5,528 nt of DNA. It comes from Desulfocapsa sp. (GTDB taxonomy: Bacteria > Desulfobacterota > Desulfobulbia > Desulfobulbales > Desulfocapsaceae). The stretch lies in the NCBI GenBank assembly GCA_029934915.1, contig JAOZLI010000180.1, positions 1 through 5,528 on the forward strand. Direction: 5' to 3'. Positions 1-5,528 of this stretch are shown in pieces (the first letter of the stretch is position 1; each line of letters opens with the position of its first letter). The notes under the pieces were generated by a model. It saw only the letters and a program-made list of their open reading frames with translations. It was not told the origin of the DNA and searched no databases. The position numbers and the translations under genes are program-made.

Positions 1-375
1 TCTCTGGCCTGTGCAAGGCTTGTGCATAAAAACATCTCATGGGATACTGCCGGGATTCGTATTCATTCGTCAGGAGGAATGACCACAGGTTTTAAGGCCA
101 GCCACTGCCTGGCTTGTGATCCAGCCCCGTGCGCCGAATCCTGCCCGACAGGTGCTTTTTCCCAGCGCAAGGGAGGCGGAGTCATTGTAAAGAAAAAACT
201 CTGCATTAACTGCGGTGACTGTGTTACCGCCTGCCCCATAGATGCTGTCTTTCAGGATTCCAGCGGTGCCGTTTATGTATGTATTCATTGTGGTCGCTGT
301 GTCGATTTCTGTCCCCACAACTGCCTTGAGCTTAAAGAGATGAGTACTACTCTATCAGAGGAGGAGAACGTATGA
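1..375 (+). CDS. Polyferredoxin-type 4Fe-4S electron-transfer subunit of an AOR, 5'-partial
   Basis: Likely small electron-transfer subunit that takes electrons from the adjacent aldehyde oxidoreductase and passes them on; no signal peptide is visible in the part seen, so cytoplasmic location is inferred. The frame stays open to base 1, and the first residues (SLACARLVHKN) look like the end of an N-terminal CxxCxxCxxxC motif, so the gene starts upstream and 124 residues are visible. Counting from base 1, complete cysteine sets are C36/39/44/48 (CxxCxxxxCxxxCP), C68/71/74/78 and C94/97/100/104 (both CxxCxxCxxxCP); C4 is probably the last ligand of a first set. That predicts four [4Fe-4S] clusters, as in HycB/DmsB-like subunits and the small AOR subunit AorA. 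The acidic tail (residues 115-124) carries no motif. The stop overlaps the AOR start by 4 bases (ATGA), indicating translational coupling. The iron-sulfur assignment is secure; the partnership is inferred from adjacency. A GTG at 22 could serve as a start but would discard the C4 region. Confidence 0.88.
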   Translation, partial: SLACARLVHKNISWDTAGIRIHSSGGMTTGFKASHCLACDPAPCAESCPTGAFSQRKGGGVIVKKKLCINCGDCVTACPIDAVFQDSSGAVYVCIHCGRCVDFCPHNCLELKEMSTTLSEEENV

Positions 376-2111
376 TCCGTGATCATTTCAGGGTTCTTGT
401 GGTGAACCTTTCCTCAGGCAAGGGACAAATTGTCCAGCTTGACGGTCGCAATACTGAAGCGGGTGGCAGTGGACTTGCCGCACTGTTATTCAACAAATAT
501 GGTTTACCGGAACGTCCATGGAATGACTCCGAGCAGCCTGTTATCTTCGCCATTGGTCCTCTCACCGGATATTTTCCGCTGATGAGTAAGACGGTTTGCA
601 GCTTTAAATCCCCCTATCATGATCAGTATACCGAGAGTCATGCCGGGGGACGCTCTGCACTGTCCCTCTGCTTTGCCAATCTGGATGCACTGGTTATTAC
701 TGGAAAGGCAGAAAGACTCTGCTGTCTGAATGTGAGTTCCAGATCCATAGCAATCAAAGACGTTTCCTTTTTGAAAGGCATGGAGGTGGACGAGAGCGGC
801 AAGGTTTTACGTGGTATGTCCAAAGGATCCGGACACCGCTCCATTTTTCGTATTGGCCCTGCCGGTGAGAATGGTGCCGCCATGGCCAATATCAATGTGG
901 ATACCTACCGCCACTTTGGTCGGCTGGGAGGCGGAGCGGCTCTTGGTGCCAAGAATTGCAAAGCTGTTATCATCCATGGGGATGCTATTTTTCCGGGGCC
1001 AGATAACAAAGAGTACAGCAAGCTTTTCGCAAAAGTGTACCAGCTGGTTACAGCCACCGATATGATGAAAAAATATCATAACCTTGGCACTCCTGCAAAT
1101 CTGCAGGGATTAAATGATATTCATTCCCTTCCCTGGCGTAACTTGCAGGCCACCAGTGATCCGGCCATTGAAAAAATTAATGGTGAGCGATTTGCCACAG
1201 ATAACCTGCTTCGCAACTCTGCCTGCTCCGGGTGTCCGGTGGGCTGTATCCATGTTGGCTGTGTACGGGAAATGTTTGATGCCAATCATCGCTACACCTT
1301 CAAACAGGTCGCCTATGATTATGAGATGATTTTCTCGCTGGGCACCATGTTAGGTGTGACGGAAACCCGCGCGATTCTAAACATCCTTGATGTTATGGAA
1401 AAGATGGGACTTGATGCCATGTCGGGTGGAGTTGCCCTGGCGTGGGCCACAGAAGCCACCGAAAAAGGTTTAATTTCTGAAAAAGAAACCAAAGTAAAAC
1501 TCTCCTTTGGAGACGCTGAAGCCTACCAGCAGGCAACGGAGATGCTTGGTACCAGTAGCAACAATTTTTACAGGCTGCTTGGCCAGGGGAGTCTCAAAGC
1601 TGCTGCTGAATATGGCGGTGCGGACTTTGCCTGTGTCCTCGGTCAGGAGATGGCTGGATACGCCACCGGCGAAGTCTTTTTTGCCGCACAATCACTTGGT
1701 TTCAGGCACTCCCATCTTGACAGTGGTGCCTATTCCTATGACCAGAAAAATTCGGGCCAGGATATCAAGGGGGCAGTTGATTTCCTCATCAGCGACGAAG
1801 CCGGTCGTGCCTTTATGACTTCCATGGTTTCCTGCCTTTTTGCCAGAGGCGTCTACAAAAATGAACTGCTGGCTGATTGTTTGAATTCTGTGGGGCATCC
1901 AACACTGGCGGCTGGTATCGATCCCATTGGTGAACACATCCAGAAACTTCGCTGGCAGACCAGGATTGCCACAGGATTTACTCCAGAAGCTATCACGATT
2001 CCAAAACGTTTCTTTAAGGTAAAAACATGGAAAGGATCCATTGATCCCGTTTTCCTCAACTCCTTAAAAAGCGAATACGGAAAAGCCATTATGAATATTG
2101 CAGGAGCATGA
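372..2111 (+). CDS. Aldehyde:ferredoxin oxidoreductase family protein (tungsten/molybdenum-pterin enzyme)
   Basis: AOR-family enzymes oxidise aldehydes to carboxylic acids at a bis-pyranopterin W or Mo centre beside one [4Fe-4S] cluster. At 579 residues this is slightly shorter than the Pyrococcus furiosus AOR (605). Visible landmarks: GGSGLAALLF (31-40); AIGPLTGYFP (60-69); ESHAGG (88-93); IGPAGENGAAMANIN (161-175); GRLGGGAALGAKNCKAV (183-199), equivalent to the usual GRGGLGAVMGSKN segment. Cluster ligands are CSGCPVGC (C285, C288, C292) and probably C488, spaced much like Cys288/291/295/494 of the Pyrococcus enzyme. EKMGLD (343-348) matches the first DxxGLD pterin motif. The second (DxxGLC) is degraded to TSMVSC (483-488), keeping only the cysteine. 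E318 and H446 or H448 may correspond to the catalytic Glu and His. Start: ATG at 372 with GGAGG at 360-364, 7 bases upstream. It sits between a polyferredoxin and ED pathway genes, so glyceraldehyde-3-phosphate is a plausible substrate, but the sequence does not prove it. Family assignment is firm, substrate and metal are not. Confidence 0.92.
   Translation: MIRDHFRVLVVNLSSGKGQIVQLDGRNTEAGGSGLAALLFNKYGLPERPWNDSEQPVIFAIGPLTGYFPLMSKTVCSFKSPYHDQYTESHAGGRSALSLCFANLDALVITGKAERLCCLNVSSRSIAIKDVSFLKGMEVDESGKVLRGMSKGSGHRSIFRIGPAGENGAAMANINVDTYRHFGRLGGGAALGAKNCKAVIIHGDAIFPGPDNKEYSKLFAKVYQLVTATDMMKKYHNLGTPANLQGLNDIHSLPWRNLQATSDPAIEKINGERFATDNLLRNSACSGCPVGCIHVGCVREMFDANHRYTFKQVAYDYEMIFSLGTMLGVTETRAILNILDVMEKMGLDAMSGGVALAWATEATEKGLISEKETKVKLSFGDAEAYQQATEMLGTSSNNFYRLLGQGSLKAAAEYGGADFACVLGQEMAGYATGEVFFAAQSLGFRHSHLDSGAYSYDQKNSGQDIKGAVDFLISDEAGRAFMTSMVSCLFARGVYKNELLADCLNSVGHPTLAAGIDPIGEHIQKLRWQTRIATGFTPEAITIPKRFFKVKTWKGSIDPVFLNSLKSEYGKAIMNIAGA
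2101..2106 (+). promoter_or_regulatory. Ribosome binding site that decides the lactonase start
   Basis: The CAGGAG here lies inside the last codons of the AOR gene. It leaves 1 base to the ATG at 2108, which is too short, but 7 bases to the ATG at 2114, which is ideal. It therefore favours 2114 as the start of the 6-phosphogluconolactonase, although the ATG at 2108 makes an ATGA overlap with the AOR stop that could allow re-initiation. Confidence 0.6.
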
Positions 2112-2113
2112 AC

Positions 2114-2821
2114 ATGAACTCGTCAGTGGATTTTCATTCTTTTCCAGATCGAGATACGCTTAGCTCTGATCTGGCAGATGTCATTTGTATCCTGCTCAGT
2201 GAAGGGATTTCCAAAAAGGGACAGGCCAGCCTTGCCGTATCCGGTGGCTCAACGCCCGTTCAACTCTTCAAAAAATTATCTGTCATTGATATTGCCTGGC
2301 GCAAAGTTGCTATTTGTCTGGTCGATGAGCGCTGGGTAGCACCAACCGATAAAGATTCCAACGAAAATCTGGTGCGTACGCATCTCCTGCAAAACAGAGC
2401 TGCTGCTGCAAAATTCAGTGGAATGAAGAATTCCGCGGTAACAGCAAGTGAAGGAGAAGCAGCCTGTGCCCAACAATTACAAAAAACCCACCGCCCCTTT
2501 GATGTGTTAATTCTTGGTATGGGTGCTGATGGACATACCGCATCTCTGTTTCCCGGAGCTGTGAAACTCCCCAGGGCCACGGATATGCAGTCAGGAATAA
2601 TTTGTATGGGTATTGCTCCTGTTACCGCCCCTCACGAGCGAATGACATTGACTCTTCCTGAAATTCTCACGTCAAAACAGATTTTCCTACATATCACAGG
2701 GCAGGACAAAAAAGATGTTCTAAAGCAGGCTCTTGGTGCTGGAGCCCCAGGAGACATGCCAATCCGCTATATCCTCCAGCAATCACAAAAAGAAAACTTT
2801 CATATCTACTGGGCAGAATAA
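2114..2821 (+). CDS. pgl: 6-phosphogluconolactonase (DevB/SOL type)
   Basis: Hydrolyses 6-phospho-D-glucono-1,5-lactone to 6-phosphogluconate in the cytoplasm, supplying the substrate of the next enzyme, Edd. The product is 235 residues from the preferred start, normal for the DevB/SOL family. Numbered from that start, the family signatures are LAVSGGSTP (40-48), which forms a phosphate-binding loop; VDERWV (70-75) followed by DSNENL (81-86); GMGADGHTASLFPG (135-148), whose His141 corresponds to the proposed catalytic base; and ERMTLTLPEI (175-184). The alternative ATG at 2108 adds two residues (Met-Asn) and gives an ATGA overlap with the AOR stop; the CAGGAG at 2101-2106 suits 2114 better. 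Either way translation is coupled to the AOR gene. The next gene, edd, begins 15 bases after the stop. It is not the unrelated beta-propeller lactonase (YbhE type), whose repeats are absent. No glucose-6-phosphate dehydrogenase gene is seen; one may lie upstream of the window. Confidence 0.94.
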   Translation: MNSSVDFHSFPDRDTLSSDLADVICILLSEGISKKGQASLAVSGGSTPVQLFKKLSVIDIAWRKVAICLVDERWVAPTDKDSNENLVRTHLLQNRAAAAKFSGMKNSAVTASEGEAACAQQLQKTHRPFDVLILGMGADGHTASLFPGAVKLPRATDMQSGIICMGIAPVTAPHERMTLTLPEILTSKQIFLHITGQDKKDVLKQALGAGAPGDMPIRYILQQSQKENFHIYWAE

Positions 2822-2836
2822 ATAAGGAGAGACTCC

Positions 2837-4666
2837 ATGCATACAACAGTCCAAAAAGTCACTAATCGAATCATCGAACGTAGTAAATCACATCGTCAAA
2901 GCTATTTGCAAAGGGTTGAAGAAGCACAAAGTGACGGAGTCTTTCGTGACAAGCTTGCCTGTTCTAATCTGGCACATGGTCTTGCCGGATGTGTTGGTAC
3001 CTGCCGCACCTCACTTCTGGATGATGAAACTCCCAATATTGCTATAATATCATCTTACAATGATATGGTGTCAGCGCATCAGCCCTATGGTGAATATCCG
3101 GCCATTATCAAAAAGTCCGTCGCAAAAGCTGGTGGAAATGCTCAGTTTGCCGGTGGTGTTCCTGCCATGTGCGATGGCGTTACTCAGGGTGAGCATGGGA
3201 TGGATATGAGCCTGATGAGCCGTGATGTAATTGCCATGTCCACAGTAATCGGCCTTTCCCATAATGTATTTGACGGTGCCATCCTCCTTGGCGTATGTGA
3301 TAAGATTTTGCCGGGACTCCTTATGGGTGCCTTGCAGTTTGGGCACCTTCCCATGATCCTGATTCCTGCAGGGCCAATGACTTCCGGCATTGCCAATAAA
3401 GATAAAAACAAGGTTCGGGAAGCCTTCGCAAAAGGTGAAGTCGGTGAGGACGAATTGCTTTCCTCTGAAATTAAGGCCTATCACAGTCCCGGAACCTGTA
3501 CCTTTTACGGAACAGCTAATTCCAATCAGCTTATGGCTGAAATGCTGGGTATGCACCTGCCCGGAAGTTCATTTGTCAATGCCGGTACCAAATTGCGTGA
3601 TGCTCTCACCAGATCTGCCGCCGAACAGCTTACATCACTTACTCACCTTGGTACGAATTACACACCCCTTGCCCATGTAATCAGCGAAAAATCCATAGTC
3701 AACGCCATTGTTGGCCTTATGGCCACAGGTGGATCCACCAATGAGACCATGCATCTGGTCGCCATTGCCCGTGCTGCAGGGATACGCATTGACTGGAATG
3801 ATTTTGCAGAACTTTCAGACATCAGCCCCCTTCTTGTGCGTATCTATCCAAACGGTTCAGGTGATATTAACTCTTTCCAGCAGGCCGGAGGGATGGCACT
3901 TCTCATCAGAGAGTTACTAAAGGGCGGACTTATCCACGAAGATGTACAAACTGTCGCAGGAAAGGGTTTGGCACGATATACCGAAGCACCGAAACTTGAG
4001 AACGACAAGACGGTATGGCAGAAAGGTCCGGAACAGGCAGGAGATCCCACAGTTATCTCAACAGTAGCAAGCCCCTTTGAGACATTGGGAGGCATTAAAG
4101 TGTTGTCCGGTAATCTTGGTCGGGCAATTATGAAAATCTCAGCCCTTGCCGATGGTGAAAAGACCTTTGTAGAAGCACCTGCCATGGTTTTCAACAGTCA
4201 GCAAGAGCTGGAAGATGCCTTTAAAGCAGATAAGTTAAACCGGGATATGGTTGCAGTGGTTAGATTTCAGGGCCCTCGCGCCAATGGCATGCCGGAACTG
4301 CACAAACTGATCACCTACCTCTCTATCACCATGGACCGGGGGTACACGGTCGGACTCGTTACAGATGGGCGTCTCTCAGGTGCATCAGGGAAGGTTCCTT
4401 TCGCCATTCACTGCACTCCGGAAGCGGTTACAGGTGGACTACTGAATAAGGTTCAGGATGGAGATATGATTCTTATGGATGCTCACAACAGTATTTTAGA
4501 GCTGAAAGTAGAAGAACAGGAACTGAGCAAACGCGAAGCCTGTACATGCGATCTGGATTCAACCCGTCACGGACTTGGCAGACAAATTTTTGCTCCTTTA
4601 CGAAAAAATTTACTCGGTGCCGAAGAAGGTGCCAGTTCTATTTTCACCTACACTGACGAAAACTAA
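2837..4666 (+). CDS. edd: 6-phosphogluconate dehydratase (Entner-Doudoroff)
   Basis: Dehydrates 6-phosphogluconate to 2-keto-3-deoxy-6-phosphogluconate (KDPG), the first committed ED step, in the cytoplasm. It belongs to the IlvD/Edd iron-sulfur dehydratase family. At 609 residues it is close to the E. coli enzyme (603), and many blocks match what I recall of it: VTNRIIERS (8-16), [12 protein letters not shown] (73-84), [18 protein letters not shown] (106-123), LGVCDK (151-156), [13 protein letters not shown] (216-228), ATGGSTN (296-302), LSGNLGRA (423-430) and [14 protein letters not shown] (508-521). C112, C154 and C221 are the conserved cysteines expected to hold the Fe-S cluster; S514 or S517 lies in the C-terminal active-site loop. 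The [13 protein letters not shown] form and the 6-phosphogluconate-type N-terminus separate it from dihydroxyacid dehydratase (IlvD), and the flanking lactonase and aldolase agree. AAGGAGA at 2824-2830 places GGAG 7 bases before the ATG. The Fe-S cluster is normally oxygen-sensitive, which suits an anaerobe. No truncation or frameshift seen. Confidence 0.97.
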   Translation: MHTTVQKVTNRIIERSKSHRQSYLQRVEEAQSDGVFRDKLACSNLAHGLAGCVGTCRTSLLDDETPNIAIISSYNDMVSAHQPYGEYPAIIKKSVAKAGGNAQFAGGVPAMCDGVTQGEHGMDMSLMSRDVIAMSTVIGLSHNVFDGAILLGVCDKILPGLLMGALQFGHLPMILIPAGPMTSGIANKDKNKVREAFAKGEVGEDELLSSEIKAYHSPGTCTFYGTANSNQLMAEMLGMHLPGSSFVNAGTKLRDALTRSAAEQLTSLTHLGTNYTPLAHVISEKSIVNAIVGLMATGGSTNETMHLVAIARAAGIRIDWNDFAELSDISPLLVRIYPNGSGDINSFQQAGGMALLIRELLKGGLIHEDVQTVAGKGLARYTEAPKLENDKTVWQKGPEQAGDPTVISTVASPFETLGGIKVLSGNLGRAIMKISALADGEKTFVEAPAMVFNSQQELEDAFKADKLNRDMVAVVRFQGPRANGMPELHKLITYLSITMDRGYTVGLVTDGRLSGASGKVPFAIHCTPEAVTGGLLNKVQDGDMILMDAHNSILELKVEEQELSKREACTCDLDSTRHGLGRQIFAPLRKNLLGAEEGASSIFTYTDEN

Positions 4667-4686
4667 CCCTCTTATCAGGAAAGATC

Positions 4687-5325
4687 ATGGCAAATAGTAA
4701 AAACTGGAAACTCTCCGCCCTAGATGTTCTGCAGACCGGACCTGTTGTACCGGTAATTGTCATTAACAATATTGACCATGCCGTCCCCCTTGCAAAAGCA
4801 CTTGTTGCCGGCGGTGTCAAAGTACTGGAAGTTACACTTCGTACCCCGGTGGCCATCGAGGCTATCAGAAGAATTGCAGAAGAAGTCCCTGATGCCGTAG
4901 TCGGTGCCGGAACGGTGGCAAGCGAAGCGGATCTCAAGGCGGTTACTGAAGCCGGAGGTGTCTTTGCTATCAGTCCGGGGCTGACTCCGACCCTCATAAA
5001 AGCAGCTCTCAATGGCCCTATAGCGCTCATCCCCGGCATCTCAACGGCCTCTGAGCTCATGTTTGGCATGGAATACGGATTACGCGAATTCAAATTCTTC
5101 CCGGCAGAAGCAGCAGGTGGAATCCAAATGATAAAATCCATTGGAGGCCCCTTTCCACAGGCTACTTTCTGCCCAACAGGCGGCATTTCACCGGATAATT
5201 ACAAAGAGTACCTGAGCCTTAAAAATGTTGCTTGTGTCGGCGGATCATGGCTGGCACCCACAGAAGCGCTCGAACAAGGCGACTACCAACAGATAACTAA
5301 TCTTGCCCGAAAGGCCATAGCATAA
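4687..5325 (+). CDS. eda: KDPG/KHG aldolase (2-dehydro-3-deoxy-phosphogluconate aldolase)
   Basis: Class I aldolase that cleaves KDPG to pyruvate and glyceraldehyde-3-phosphate, completing the ED pathway; the family also acts on 4-hydroxy-2-oxoglutarate. The 212-residue length matches E. coli Eda (213), and much of the sequence is the same as I remember it, with a 3-residue N-terminal offset. Schiff-base lysine K136 lies in EFKFFPAEA (134-142; E. coli Lys133), and E48 in VLEVTLR (46-52) matches the catalytic Glu45. Other landmarks are GAGTV (73-77), ISPGLT (95-100), LIPGIST (114-120), CPTGGISP (162-169) and GGSWL (185-189). The last forms part of the phosphate site. The gene follows edd by 20 bases, with AGGA at 4677-4680 six bases before the ATG, and precedes the porin gene by 13 bases. 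The glyceraldehyde-3-phosphate it releases is the likeliest local aldehyde for the AOR upstream. No anomaly in length or active site. Confidence 0.97.
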   Translation: MANSKNWKLSALDVLQTGPVVPVIVINNIDHAVPLAKALVAGGVKVLEVTLRTPVAIEAIRRIAEEVPDAVVGAGTVASEADLKAVTEAGGVFAISPGLTPTLIKAALNGPIALIPGISTASELMFGMEYGLREFKFFPAEAAGGIQMIKSIGGPFPQATFCPTGGISPDNYKEYLSLKNVACVGGSWLAPTEALEQGDYQQITNLARKAIA

Positions 5326-5338
5326 GAAAAGGAAAAAA

Positions 5339-5528
5339 ATGAAGCAAACAACCTGCAAAAAAATCCTGCTTTTTTGTCTTGTCACACCACTCTGGTTTTC
5401 CCCTGCCGTTGCAGGAGCTCTCTACTCATTTCAGGACAATCTGAGCGGGGACTGGGGAGGTGCACGAAATACTATGCATGATGCAGGTGTTGATATAGCT
5501 TTGAGCTATACTGCAGAACCTGCTGCCT
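5339..5528 (+). CDS. OprB-family carbohydrate-selective outer-membrane porin, 3'-partial (signal peptide and N-terminus)
   Basis: Only 63 full codons are visible before the right edge. Residues 1-25 form a signal peptide: MKQTTCKK start, a hydrophobic core (ILLFCLV, 9-15) and a likely cleavage after AVA (23-25), so the product is exported. After it, NLSGDWGGARNTM (34-46) and DIALSYTAE (52-60) match the N-terminal pattern of OprB-type porins, whose hallmark is a (L)xGDWGGxR segment followed by an aLSYTgE strand. These are outer-membrane beta-barrels that admit sugars such as glucose. The gene follows eda by 13 bases; GGA at 5331-5333 (in AAAAGGA) sits 5 bases before the ATG, so it is probably co-transcribed with the ED genes and supplies their substrate. 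Its C-terminal barrel cannot be seen, so completeness is unknown. Family assignment rests on one short but characteristic segment. Confidence 0.8.
   Translation, partial: MKQTTCKKILLFCLVTPLWFSPAVAGALYSFQDNLSGDWGGARNTMHDAGVDIALSYTAEPAA

Noticed and set aside
22..24. GTG as the start of the ferredoxin gene
   Set aside because: The frame is open to base 1, and the upstream residues SLAC look like the end of an N-terminal cluster motif. No Shine-Dalgarno sequence precedes the GTG. The gene is better treated as cut by the window edge.
69..81. TCAGGAGGAATG, a strong Shine-Dalgarno-like run followed by ATG in the ferredoxin frame
   Set aside because: The spacing is only about one base, and starting here would remove a conserved part of the protein. 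It encodes Ser-Gly-Gly-Met within the domain.
2260..2580. 106-codon minus-strand open frame inside the lactonase gene
   Set aside because: It overlaps the conserved lactonase motifs in antisense and resembles no known protein.
3071..3556. 161-codon open frame on the minus strand inside edd
   Set aside because: It lies wholly within highly conserved edd sequence, has no recognisable domain and no supporting promoter context.
4667..4686. Possible promoter or terminator in the edd-eda gap
   Set aside because: The 20-base gap holds only a Shine-Dalgarno sequence. There is no -35/-10 pair and no hairpin.
4644..5186. 180-codon open frame on the minus strand over eda
   Set aside because: It is antisense to a clearly recognised aldolase, its product is low-complexity (rich in Ala, Ser, Pro, Thr) and has no family resemblance. 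It is a by-product of codon use in eda.
5356..5376. Inverted repeat of an A-run and a T-run (cA6...T6g with a 7-base loop) resembling a terminator
   Set aside because: It is within the signal-peptide codons of the porin, where AAA/TTT codons are expected, and has no GC stem. It might slow translation slightly, but nothing supports termination.

Overview
This window is one gene-dense block with every gene on the + strand and no intergenic gap longer than 20 bases. It reads as the middle of a single operon for sugar breakdown by the Entner-Doudoroff (ED) pathway, with an unusual addition: a tungsten/molybdenum-pterin aldehyde oxidoreductase and its iron-sulfur electron-transfer partner.

Layout: (1) positions 1-375 hold the 3' part of a polyferredoxin-type 4Fe-4S protein, whose start lies off the left edge. 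(2) 372-2111 encodes an aldehyde:ferredoxin oxidoreductase (AOR) family protein, overlapping the ferredoxin by 4 bases (ATGA). (3) 2114-2821 (or from 2108) encodes 6-phosphogluconolactonase. (4) 2837-4666 encodes 6-phosphogluconate dehydratase (Edd). (5) 4687-5325 encodes KDPG/KHG aldolase (Eda). (6) 5339 to the right edge is the start of a secreted OprB-type carbohydrate-selective porin with a signal peptide. Each internal start has a Shine-Dalgarno sequence at sensible spacing. I see no internal promoter, terminator, RNA gene, mobile element, repeat array or CRISPR.

How the genes fit together: the porin would bring sugar across the outer membrane. Lactonase, Edd and Eda convert 6-phosphogluconolactone through 6-phosphogluconate and KDPG to pyruvate and glyceraldehyde-3-phosphate (GAP). 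The AOR and polyferredoxin could oxidise an aldehyde and pass electrons to ferredoxin-level carriers. GAP is the aldehyde made by this pathway, so a GAPOR-like step (GAP to 3-phosphoglycerate with low-potential electron transfer) is an attractive but unproven idea. Glucokinase, glucose-6-phosphate dehydrogenase and any flavin subunit for the AOR are not in the window.

Organism: the porin and its signal peptide imply a Gram-negative cell. An AOR with a dedicated polyferredoxin implies an anaerobe or facultative anaerobe. Edd and Eda look closely like proteobacterial enzymes, including Escherichia coli Edd and Eda as I recall them. A Desulfobacterota-like anaerobe (for example Desulfobulbales) would fit, but this is an inference from gene content and was not tested by a search.
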